From NCBI RefSeq assembly GCF_001939065.1, contig NZ_MPSZ01000004.1, positions 124,001-188,000 of the forward strand: DNA of 64,000 nt, in the 5' to 3' direction. Source of the DNA: Exiguobacterium indicum HHS 31. Its GTDB lineage: Bacteria; Bacillota; Bacilli; Exiguobacteriales; Exiguobacteriaceae. Of the stretch, positions 31,262 through 38,678 are shown one piece after another. How positions within the stretch are numbered: the first letter of the stretch is position 1; each line of letters opens with the position of its first letter. The position numbers and the translations under genes are program-made. The notes under the pieces were generated by a model. It saw nothing but the letters and a program-made list of their open reading frames with translations. It did no database searches and was not told the origin of the DNA.

Positions 31262-32638
31262 ATGGAAGTATTACGTCTGATATCGGCTTGGGTCTGGGGG
31301 ATTCCGAGTATGGTGTTGTTGGTAGGAACAGGAGTGTACTTTACGATCCGCTTACGTGGTCTTCAGTTTCGGCGCTTAAAACAAGCGTTTCAATTATCTG
31401 TTCAAAAATCAGGGCAAGGTGAAGGTGAAATCAGTAGCTTTCAGATGTTGATGACGTCCCTCGCGGCGACGATCGGAAACGGAAACATCGCAGGGATCGC
31501 AGTCGCCTTGACGATGGGCGGACCGGGCGCAGTCTTTTGGATGTGGGTCATCGGTTTAATTGGAATGGCGACGAAATATGCAGAAAGCCTCCTTGCCATT
31601 CTCTTTAGAAGTCGAAACGAACGCGGCGAAGCCGTCAGTGGACCGATGTATTATATCGAAAAGGGACTAGGACCTAAATTTAAATTCCTCGCCATCCTGT
31701 TTGCAGTATTTGGTTTGATCGCATCATTTGGTGTTGGGAATACGGTGCAAGCGAATGCGATGGCAACGGTGCTTGAGCAATCGTTCCGTATGCCGCTGCT
31801 AGTGTTCGGCATTCTGCTCGCAATTGCGGTTTATGTATCGATTCGTGGTGGGCTCGAACGCGTCAGTGCAATCTCGACGATCTTCGTTCCGATCATGAGC
31901 TTACTCTATATCGGTGCCGCTTGTGTCCTTTTAGTATTGAAGGCAGATCAGATTCTACCAGCCTTTGGTTTAATCTTTGAGTACGCCTTCCAGCCGCTTG
32001 CGCCTGCGGGAGCCTTCACCGGTGTATCGATCATGATGGCAATGCAAGTTGGTGTAGCGCGGGGAATTTTTACGAACGAAGCAGGACTTGGGACTGCAGC
32101 CTTGATTGCTGGATCTGCCAAAAGTGAGCGTCCGGCCGAACAAGGATTGATTTCGATGACGAGTACCTTCATCGTGACCTTGATCGTCTGTACGATGACG
32201 GCACTTGTCCTTCTGACGACAGGTTTTTGGGATCCATCAGGTGGGCTACATTCAGGTATGATGCATGATGCGAATCTTTCCGGGGCAGCACTGACAGCAA
32301 CCGCCTTTGCGAGTGTTCTTGGATCATTTGGAGAATGGACTGTCGCTTTCTCCGTCTTCTTCTTCGGTTATTCAACAATCATTGGGTGGTATGTCTATGG
32401 AGAGAAGTGCTTGGAGTACTTGAGCGGTACGACACGCTTCAACGAAGGATACCGCGTGTTCTTTGCGCTCGCAGCCTGTTATGGTGCTGTCGCGCAATTA
32501 GAACCGTTGTGGCTGGTCGCAGATATTGCAAATGGATTAATGATGATTCCGAACTTGATTGGAATGTTGTTCTTGTCGCACTTAGTCATTGAACAAACGA
32601 GAGACTATGAACGAGCCGGTCACAAACGAGTGGCTTAA
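31262..32638 (+). CDS. alsT: AGCS family sodium:alanine symporter
   Basis: A 458-residue membrane transporter importing alanine (or glycine) with Na+. Family hallmarks include LAATIGNGNIAGIAVALTMG (about residues 67-86), GGPGAVFWMWVIGLIGMATK and FTNEAGLGTAALIAGSAKS (about 270-288). It is divergent from adeR, and ald lies behind adeR, so import, sensing and oxidation of alanine are grouped. The symbol follows B. subtilis AlsT by family only. It is followed by repeat B3. Confidence 0.88.
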   Translation: MEVLRLISAWVWGIPSMVLLVGTGVYFTIRLRGLQFRRLKQAFQLSVQKSGQGEGEISSFQMLMTSLAATIGNGNIAGIAVALTMGGPGAVFWMWVIGLIGMATKYAESLLAILFRSRNERGEAVSGPMYYIEKGLGPKFKFLAILFAVFGLIASFGVGNTVQANAMATVLEQSFRMPLLVFGILLAIAVYVSIRGGLERVSAISTIFVPIMSLLYIGAACVLLVLKADQILPAFGLIFEYAFQPLAPAGAFTGVSIMMAMQVGVARGIFTNEAGLGTAALIAGSAKSERPAEQGLISMTSTFIVTLIVCTMTALVLLTTGFWDPSGGLHSGMMHDANLSGAALTATAFASVLGSFGEWTVAFSVFFFGYSTIIGWYVYGEKCLEYLSGTTRFNEGYRVFFALAACYGAVAQLEPLWLVADIANGLMMIPNLIGMLFLSHLVIEQTRDYERAGHKRVA

Positions 32639-32649
32639 CGGAAAAAAGC

Positions 32650-32887
32650 GGCTGACTCAAAAAAAGAATGACGCGTCTTTTCACGCCCTTTCCTCAGGCG
32701 AGACACAAGCCAGTTTTCCTGCTTCATTCAAGCAGGAAAGCGGGTCTTGTTTGTCTCTGACAGCGCATAATGCGCTTGTTCCTGTAGGAGTGGCATGTGA
32801 CGCGCCATTCTTTTTTTTACGAGATAAGGGTGGCAGATCATCATTCTGCCACCCTTATTTTTGTAGAGATTGACTTTTGAGTCAGCC
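32650..32887 (-). repeat. Repeat B, copy B3: full-length, with 13-bp terminal inverted repeats
   Basis: GGCTGACTCAAAA (32650-32662) and TTTTGAGTCAGCC (32875-32887) are perfect inverted termini of a 238-bp element. Relative to B1 and B2 it lies in the opposite orientation. It shares their apical hairpin, the GAGACAAACAAG/CTTGTGTCTC helix and the AGCGCAT side hairpin. It has an extra module with GGGTGGCAGA/TCTGCCACCC near the right end. No clear target-site duplication is seen. It lies between convergent genes. Confidence 0.88.
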
Positions 32888-32906
32888 CCTTTTCTGGTGA
32901 GACGAT

Positions 32907-33764
32907 TCATCCATTCGTTCGACGACGACTGTAGATGAGGAGTGTTAGCAGGAAAATTAAACTAAGCGCAACGAGTACAGAGAGTGAAGCGACGTTCCAG
33001 CCGATGACTTCGAGTAGAACACTGACCGCAACTGTCAAATAGAAGATACCGAGATACTTTTTGACGAACGGACTTTCGAAATGCGTCAACTGCTTCGCGC
33101 CAATCGGTGCTCCGAGCAAGGCGCCGACAATCAGCATGATTCCAACGAGGATATCGATATTCGTGCTCGCGACCGTATAGTTGACGAGTCCCGATAGGAC
33201 GATCAGTAACGCGGAGGCAATACTCGTTCCAACCGCACGTTTCAACTCATAGCCAACAATCCCGACGAGTAACGGTGTGATGATGAATCCACCGCTGACA
33301 CCGAGAAGCGAAGAGATGAATCCAGCGAACAGACCAGTAAAGGCAAGGGCAAGATATCGATTTTTCCAACCTGTCTGTTCTCCGGTCGTTGCTTTCGGAC
33401 GTAAGAACTTATTCGCGAAGTAGAGTAGGAGTCCGATATAAACGATCGAGATGACGAGATGAGCACCGTTGACTTCCTCTAAACGAAGGACAAGTGGTGT
33501 CGCGATCGTCGAACCGATGATTCCAACGCCCCCGACGACAAGGCTATCGCGCCAGACGACATTTTTAAGGCGTAAGTGAGAGAGCGTACCTGAAACCGTT
33601 GATCCGAGAGTCAACATGAGACTGGTCGCGATCGCAACGCTTGGAGCATATCCTAAAATGAGTAGTAGGGGCGTCAAGATGATACCGCCACCGATTCCGA
33701 AAAAGCCGGAGATGATTCCAATGAAAAATCCGAGGATTAAGAAATAATAAAAAGCGAGATCCAT
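32907..33764 (-). CDS. TauE/SafE family sulfite/organic anion exporter
   Basis: A 285-residue membrane protein with eight or so helices and the family pattern GFFIGIISGFFGIGGGIILTP (residues 12 onward) and its internal repeat GFISSLLGVSGGFIITP (about 155-171). Members export sulfite, sulfoacetate or similar anions; the substrate is unknown. GGAAAGGAAG precedes the ATG. It is monocistronic, flanked downstream by element B3. Confidence 0.85.
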   Translation of the reverse strand: MDLAFYYFLILGFFIGIISGFFGIGGGIILTPLLLILGYAPSVAIATSLMLTLGSTVSGTLSHLRLKNVVWRDSLVVGGVGIIGSTIATPLVLRLEEVNGAHLVISIVYIGLLLYFANKFLRPKATTGEQTGWKNRYLALAFTGLFAGFISSLLGVSGGFIITPLLVGIVGYELKRAVGTSIASALLIVLSGLVNYTVASTNIDILVGIMLIVGALLGAPIGAKQLTHFESPFVKKYLGIFYLTVAVSVLLEVIGWNVASLSVLVALSLIFLLTLLIYSRRRTNG

Positions 33765-33837
33765 GTACAGTCTTCCTTTCCTTTTCTTCTCTATTCTTCA
33801 CTTAGTATGGCAATGAATGAGAAGAATGTAAAAGGGG

Positions 33838-33868
33838 ACGGCTCCTTCAAGGGGGTTGAAGGAGCCGT
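33838..33868 (-). terminator. Hairpin after the acetate permease gene
   Basis: ACGGCTCCTTCAA pairs perfectly with TTGAAGGAGCCGT around a 5-nt loop. The - strand T tract after it is short (CCCCTTTTAC), so termination strength is uncertain. Confidence 0.6.
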
Positions 33869-33878
33869 TAAGGGGAAC

Positions 33879-35435
33879 TTATTCTTTTGACGCGGCGACT
33901 TCTGCGGCTGCATCGATACCGGTATTGGCCTTGACTACGATACGTTCGAAGTTACCGGCAACTTCGTTCGATTTCGTCAACAATGTTCCGACGATGGCTC
34001 CGAGGAAGCCAAGCGGGATGGAGACGATTCCTGGATTCGTCAGCGGGAAGAGGGCTTCCCCGACGAACAAGGCTGAACCGTCGACTGCCCAAAGGTTTGG
34101 ACTGAGTGCGACGAGAATCAGTGAAGAGAATAACCCGACGACCATACCTGTGACAGCTCCGCCAGTATTGAAACGGCGCCAGAAGATCGTCAAGAGAATA
34201 ACTGGCAAGTTGGCACTTGCCGCGACAGCAAAGGCAAGCGAAACGAGGAACGCGACGTTCATCGTTTGCGCGAACAATGCCAGTACCATCGAAATCAAGG
34301 CGACGGCGATGGAAGCGAGTCGTGCTGCCGTCATCTGTTCTTTTTCCGTTGCTTGTCCTTTGCGAAGAATATGACTATAGAAATCATGGGCAAAGGCGGA
34401 TGCTGCGGATAAGACGAGTCCCGCAACAACGGCGAGGATCGTCGCAAAGGCGACTGCAGCGACGAACGCGAAGAGTAAATCGCCACCGAGTGCTTGGGCA
34501 AGAAGTGGTGCCGCCATGTTACCAGCAGCATTGGCAGCAATGATATCTTCAGAACCGACGAAAGCAGCGGCACCAAAGCCGAGGAAGATCGTCAAGATAT
34601 AAAAGGCACCGATGATCCACGTCGCATATACGACGGATTTACGAGCAGTCGGAGCATCCTTAACAGTAAAGAAACGAATCAAGATATGTGGTAATCCAGC
34701 CGTTCCGAGAACGAGTGCGAGATTCAATGAAATCGTATCGAGCGGTAATTTGAACTTGTTTCCGGGATTCAAGAATGAATCACCGAGCGGTGTCGCTTGT
34801 TTGACTTCTGAAAACATCTTGAAGATCGAAAAATCGAACTTGGCGAAGACCATGAACGAAATGACAGCTGTTCCTGCCATCAAGAGAATCGCTTTGATGA
34901 TTTGGACCCATGAGGTCGCCGTCATACCACCGAAGACAACGTAGACGGTCATCAAGATACCGACGATGATGACACTTGTCGTGTAAGGAATTCCTAATAA
35001 CAGTTCAATCAAGGCACCCGCACCAACGAGTTGCGCAATCATATAGAAAATCGAGATCGCGATTGAGTTCATGGCAGCGACTCCTCGAACTTTTGAAGCA
35101 TTGAAACGAGCGGCAATCATATCCGCCATCGTGTACTTCCCAAGGTTCCGAAGTGGTTCGGCAACGAGGTACAAGACAACCAGATAGGCAACGAGGAAGC
35201 CGATCGAGTAGAAGAATCCGTCGAATCCGGCTAAAGCGATCATTCCAGCAATTCCGAGGAACGAGGCAGCAGACATATAGTCGCCGGCAATCGCCATCCC
35301 GTTTTGTGCACCAGTGAGTCCACCATCCGCTGTATAAAAGTCGTTAGCAGTTTTTGTTTTACGAGCAGCAAAGTATGTAATGACGAGCGTCAAACCGACG
35401 ATCGCCGCAAATAAGGCAACGGCAGTATAATTCAT
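33879..35435 (-). CDS. actP: Solute:sodium symporter, acetate permease-like
   Basis: A 518-residue SSS family transporter with about 13 helices. GDYMSAASFLGIAG (about residues 51-64) and GGMTATSWVQIIKAILL (about 168-184) are family signatures, and the pairing with a DUF485 gene is diagnostic of the yjcH-actP type acetate/propionate permeases. Its start overlaps the DUF485 stop by ATGA. Candidate cre and GntR sites lie upstream of the operon and would place it under carbon control. Pyruvate or other short carboxylates are alternative substrates. Confidence 0.88.
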   Translation of the reverse strand: MNYTAVALFAAIVGLTLVITYFAARKTKTANDFYTADGGLTGAQNGMAIAGDYMSAASFLGIAGMIALAGFDGFFYSIGFLVAYLVVLYLVAEPLRNLGKYTMADMIAARFNASKVRGVAAMNSIAISIFYMIAQLVGAGALIELLLGIPYTTSVIIVGILMTVYVVFGGMTATSWVQIIKAILLMAGTAVISFMVFAKFDFSIFKMFSEVKQATPLGDSFLNPGNKFKLPLDTISLNLALVLGTAGLPHILIRFFTVKDAPTARKSVVYATWIIGAFYILTIFLGFGAAAFVGSEDIIAANAAGNMAAPLLAQALGGDLLFAFVAAVAFATILAVVAGLVLSAASAFAHDFYSHILRKGQATEKEQMTAARLASIAVALISMVLALFAQTMNVAFLVSLAFAVAASANLPVILLTIFWRRFNTGGAVTGMVVGLFSSLILVALSPNLWAVDGSALFVGEALFPLTNPGIVSIPLGFLGAIVGTLLTKSNEVAGNFERIVVKANTGIDAAAEVAASKE

Positions 35436-35758
35436 TTCGACTCCTCCTTGATCTGTTCGACGAGTCGATCAAAGGCACGTGCTTTTTTGCTGTACATCAT
35501 GCAGAACGTCCACGTCATGATGAACTGAGCAAAAGCGAAGATCCAAGCACCTGTAATATCACCGAACACCGGCTGATTTAAAATCGTGAAGTAGCTTGTT
35601 AAAATCGGAAGCGTAAAATAAAAAATAAGACAGAAACTGATGGCTGGAAGAATGAAGCCATTCTTTTGACGCATCAATTGTTGAAAAGTAGCGCTCTCGA
35701 CGATTGCTGGAGCGGATTGAGTCGCTTCATTTTTTTGAACTTCGGACACTTGATGCAT
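35432..35758 (-). CDS. DUF485 membrane protein (YjcH-like)
   Basis: A 108-residue inner membrane protein with two TM helices (GFILPAISFCLIFYFTLPIL and GAWIFAFAQFIMTWTFCMM). DUF485 proteins accompany ActP-type symporters. The ATG at 35758 has a perfect AAAGGAGG about 9 nt upstream, and an upstream in-frame start is not supported. The first 35 residues before the TM are polar. It is the first gene of the operon and overlaps actP by 4 nt. Confidence 0.85.
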   Translation of the reverse strand: MHQVSEVQKNEATQSAPAIVESATFQQLMRQKNGFILPAISFCLIFYFTLPILTSYFTILNQPVFGDITGAWIFAFAQFIMTWTFCMMYSKKARAFDRLVEQIKEESK

Positions 35759-35861
35759 GAGGACGCCTCCTTTAAGGAATGAATGTAAATTCATTATAAG
35801 GATGTCGTTTCTGGAAAAGCTATCCTAATTTTTAAGAAGAAAAGCTCATTATTATATTAAT

Positions 35862-35876
35862 ATTGGTCATACCAAT
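35862..35876. promoter_or_regulatory. GntR/FadR-type operator candidate
   Basis: ATTGGTCATACCAAT is a perfect palindrome around CAT and contains TGGTC-AT-ACCA, the form bound by FadR-subfamily GntR regulators. It falls in the spacer of a possible TTACAT-17-TATTAA promoter on the - strand. No GntR gene is in the window. Confidence 0.5.
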
Positions 35877-35880
35877 TTAA

Positions 35881-35894
35881 TGTAAGCGTTTGCA
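35881..35894. promoter_or_regulatory. Catabolite-responsive element (cre) candidate
   Basis: TGTAAGCGTTTGCA matches the CcpA consensus TGWNANCGNTNWCA with one mismatch. It overlaps the possible -35 box of the DUF485-actP operon, where CcpA binding would repress acetate uptake in the presence of glucose. Confidence 0.55.
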
Positions 35895-35984
35895 ATATTG
35901 AACATTGTTTGAACGTTATTTTTATATATTAATTATATCGAAAAATGATTCAAAAGACCTAGTACCCGGAAAATGAGAACAACT

Positions 35985-36018
35985 TAAAAAGCCTGCCTAT
36001 GGAAGCATAGACAGGCTT
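35985..36018 (-). terminator. Intrinsic terminator after the VTT-domain gene
   Basis: On the - strand AAGCCTGTCTATG pairs with CATAGGCAGGCTT, followed by TTTTAAG. Confidence 0.8.
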
Positions 36019-36021
36019 GAG

Positions 36022-36669
36022 TCATTTTTCAGATGGACGTTCGATCTTATCTTCGATTTCCCGTAAATGATCCGCACGTTTTGAGAGCGCACGACGCTTC
36101 AGCCATTCTTCCGTACCGCGACTGACTCCCCAGATGGCGAGTAAAATCAAAAATAGAAGGACAAGACGCATCGGACGTTCAAGGAACGTGGACCATTCCT
36201 TTCCGATTAGCGAGAAGATGATGACGACGATCAGACGACCGGCACCAGCAGCGATCAAATACGTCCGCAGCGATAGTTGAATCATGGCGGAAATGGACGT
36301 GATGATGAACGCAGGCATGAAAGGAAGTGAAAAAAAGAATCCGAGTGAGATGGGACTCATGTGACGAACACGTTCGATCCACTGTTGTGCGGCATGGTGT
36401 TTTTCAAGCCAACGCGTAACCGGACGACGAAATAGATATCGAATACAAGCGAAGACGACGAGTGATCCAAGCATGCTCCCGACCCATGATACGAGAACAC
36501 CCATACCAAAACCATAGGTTGCCGCATTCGCGGAAATGATCAGGACGAGTGGCAGGAAAGGAAATAGAGACTCAAGAAACGGGGCAATCAAACCGGTGGC
36601 AGCTCCTCCAGGTAAGTCTTGGAGAAAGAAAATCATCTGCTCGATCCAGTCACGAAGTGTATGGAGCAT
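36022..36669 (-). CDS. VTT-domain (TVP38/TMEM64 or DedA-like) membrane protein
   Basis: A 215-residue membrane protein with about five helices. The VTT pattern is visible in PFLESLFPFLPLVLIISANA, WVGSMLGSLVVFACIRYLFR and SLPFMPAFIITSISAM. Such proteins act as lipid scramblases or flippases or affect membrane potential; a precise role is not assigned. The C-terminal 30 residues are charged and cytosolic. It is monocistronic and divergent from trhO. Confidence 0.78.
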   Translation of the reverse strand: MLHTLRDWIEQMIFFLQDLPGGAATGLIAPFLESLFPFLPLVLIISANAATYGFGMGVLVSWVGSMLGSLVVFACIRYLFRRPVTRWLEKHHAAQQWIERVRHMSPISLGFFFSLPFMPAFIITSISAMIQLSLRTYLIAAGAGRLIVVIIFSLIGKEWSTFLERPMRLVLLFLILLAIWGVSRGTEEWLKRRALSKRADHLREIEDKIERPSEK

Positions 36670-36769
36670 TCGGAATCCTCCTTGCGAGATGTACTACTGT
36701 GTTTTATTTTACCTCTTTCTGATTCAGAAAGGGAATGAAATTCCTTGAAAGGGATTCAGGAATTGTAGA

Positions 36770-36798
36770 TTGTACATTCGAAAGGGAGTTGGTATTAT
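36770..36798 (+). promoter_or_regulatory. trhO promoter
   Basis: TTGTAC (36770-36775) and TATTAT (36793-36798) are 17 bp apart. Transcription should start near 36805, giving a leader of about 95 nt. Confidence 0.7.
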
Positions 36799-36813
36799 AC
36801 TTAAATGGGTGCG

Positions 36814-36881
36814 TTTTGCAGGCGTTCCCAGCTAGTCAATAGCTAGACGCTTCGTTTGCCAACGTTCGTTTTACTGCAAAA
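36814..36881 (+). ncRNA. Compact branched RNA leader upstream of trhO
   Basis: A closing stem TTTTGCAG (36814-36821)/CTGCAAAA (36874-36881) encloses two hairpins. The first is GCGT (36822-36825)/ACGC (36847-36850), continued by AGCTA (36830-36834)/TAGCT (36840-36844) with loop GTCAA. The second is CGTT (36853-36856)/AACG (36861-36864). The fold sits between the inferred start site and the GGGGG ribosome binding site. I do not recognise a known riboswitch consensus. Confidence 0.5.
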
Positions 36882-36898
36882 AACTGACATGGGGGCTA

Positions 36899-37822
36899 AT
36901 GAGGAATATGAAACCTTATCGCGTACTATTATTTTATAAGTATGTTCCGATCGAAAATGCGGAACAGCTAACGAAAGAGCATCTTGCTTACTGTAAAGAG
37001 CTCGGTATTAAAGGTCGGATTTTGATCGCACCAGAAGGAATCAACGGCACACTCTCTGGAACGGTCGAACAAACGGAACAATACATGAAGGACTTGACGG
37101 CGGATCCACGATTCGCTGACATCGAATTCAAAATCGATGAAGTCGAAGAGCACGCCTTCAAAAAGACGTTCGTCCGTTACAAAAAAGAACTCGTCACATG
37201 GCGTTTTGAGGATGAATTCAACGTACCAGAAGAACACGCTGCGTATCTTGAACCAGCAGAGTGGAAAGAAATGATGAAACAAGATGATGTCGTCATTCTC
37301 GATGTACGCAACAACTATGAATACGACCTCGGACACTTCAAGAATGCTGTAAAAGTCGATGTCGAGGCTTCACGGGAATTCCCGGAGTGGCTTGACGAGA
37401 ACGAGCATTTGTTTGAAGGAAAAAAGGTTCTCACATACTGTACGGGTGGTGTTCGTTGTGAAAAATTCACGGCGTACTTCCGTAAACGGCAACAGAGTGA
37501 TGATATCTTCCACCTAAAAGGCGGAGTCGTCATGTACGGAAAAGATGAACAGACGCAAGGAGAAGACTGGGAAGGCGAACTATACGTCTTTGATGAGCGT
37601 GTACAAGTTCCTGTCAATGCCGTCAATCCTTCTGTCGTCTCAGAATGTTACTACTGTGGAAAACCGGAGACGCGCTACGTTAATTGTGCAAACCCGGAAT
37701 GTAATCGACAGCACTTCTGCTGTGAAGAATGCGAACCAAAAGTCATGCGTTCGTGTTCCGATGAATGCCGGGAGCATCCGCGTAACCGTTATGAAAAAGA
37801 GCAACAAGAAGAATTAGTATAA
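36899..37822 (+). CDS. trhO: tRNA uridine(34) hydroxylase, rhodanese family
   Basis: A 307-residue protein of the UPF0176/TrhO family that installs 5-hydroxyuridine at the wobble position of tRNAs using O2. Residues about 5-95 are the N-terminal acylphosphatase-like domain, and 120-220 the rhodanese domain with the catalytic Cys in LTYCTGGVRCEKF. The C-terminal 60 residues carry a Cys cluster (CYYCGKPET, FCCEECEPK, SCSDEC) that may bind metal. GGGGG is 3 nt before the first ATG (36899) but 12 nt before the ATG at 36908; homologues begin near the second, so both are possible. A structured leader precedes it. Confidence 0.9.
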   Translation: MRNMKPYRVLLFYKYVPIENAEQLTKEHLAYCKELGIKGRILIAPEGINGTLSGTVEQTEQYMKDLTADPRFADIEFKIDEVEEHAFKKTFVRYKKELVTWRFEDEFNVPEEHAAYLEPAEWKEMMKQDDVVILDVRNNYEYDLGHFKNAVKVDVEASREFPEWLDENEHLFEGKKVLTYCTGGVRCEKFTAYFRKRQQSDDIFHLKGGVVMYGKDEQTQGEDWEGELYVFDERVQVPVNAVNPSVVSECYYCGKPETRYVNCANPECNRQHFCCEECEPKVMRSCSDECREHPRNRYEKEQQEELV

Positions 37823-37831
37823 GGCACGCGT

Positions 37832-37874
37832 AAAAAGCCGGAGGATTTCTTTAGTAGAAATCGCCCGGCTTTTT
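37832..37874 (+). terminator. Intrinsic terminator after trhO
   Basis: AAAAAGCCGG and CCGGCTTTTT pair, with ATTTC/GAAAT nearer the loop. Confidence 0.82.
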
Positions 37875-37880
37875 GTGTAT

Positions 37881-38672
37881 TCACGAGGAAGGAAACAAGT
37901 AACGCAAAACATCCGGTAAACGCTCGGCCCAGGCCGTTTCATGATGAATCGCTTCCGGGATGATCGTATAGCGACTTTGAGTAAGTTTCTGTTCGACCGC
38001 GCGTGCTAAGACATCATTTGTGTGTAAATAATCCGTTTCGGTCATCGGACCACTCACTTCTTTTGTCCCGACATCCATATAACAGCGATGGGCAGTAGAC
38101 AGCGATGGACTGCGCTCGATGAATTCAAGGAGTGAGGAGAAGTTTGCCCATCCGGCAGTCGACAGGGCAGCGACGCGCGTGATGACTTCCGGATACGCGA
38201 ACAATCCATAGAGCGAGATGACGCCACCCATCGAGCTGCCAATCATCGTCGTATCGTCAGGGCGTGTCGCGTAGTTGGCATCAATGTATGGTTTTAGCTC
38301 GCGGATGATCCAGTCCATGTAGACCTTACCGTTTCCCCCGATCGACTTCCGGTGCGAAGGATAAGCGGTCCGCATCAATAAAGCTTCATCACTCCAAGGA
38401 GCGTAGTCGTCGTAACGATCCATTCCGTCTTCTGGACTGTCGATCGCGACGACCATTGCCGGAATCTGTGTTTGTTGTAGCGCAAGATGAATCTCCCAGC
38501 CTTTTCCGAACGAGGCGGTTTCTCCACTGAAGACGTTTTGTCCATCGTGCATATAAATCACCGGTAACGCTTCAGAAGGATCTAAATGGGGCGGACGATG
38601 AATCCGAATCGTCCGGAGAGCTTGTGATGTCGGTAGCGTCATTTCAATTTCCGTAATCGACAATAGAGTCAC
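37881..38672 (-). CDS. Alpha/beta hydrolase, esterase D / siderophore esterase-like
   Basis: A 263-residue serine hydrolase. VIYMHDGQNVF (about residues 38-48) forms the oxyanion region, GSSMGG (about 148-153) holds the nucleophile Ser, and IHHETAW carries the catalytic His. The layout matches the esterase family PF00756 (IroE, YbbA, enterobactin-type or carbohydrate esterases). No signal peptide is seen, so it acts in the cytosol. It follows the diguanylate cyclase gene by 6 nt and may be co-transcribed with it. The substrate is unknown. Confidence 0.8.
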   Translation of the reverse strand: MTLLSITEIEMTLPTSQALRTIRIHRPPHLDPSEALPVIYMHDGQNVFSGETASFGKGWEIHLALQQTQIPAMVVAIDSPEDGMDRYDDYAPWSDEALLMRTAYPSHRKSIGGNGKVYMDWIIRELKPYIDANYATRPDDTTMIGSSMGGVISLYGLFAYPEVITRVAALSTAGWANFSSLLEFIERSPSLSTAHRCYMDVGTKEVSGPMTETDYLHTNDVLARAVEQKLTQSRYTIIPEAIHHETAWAERLPDVLRYLFPSS

Positions 38673-38678
38673 GACCTT

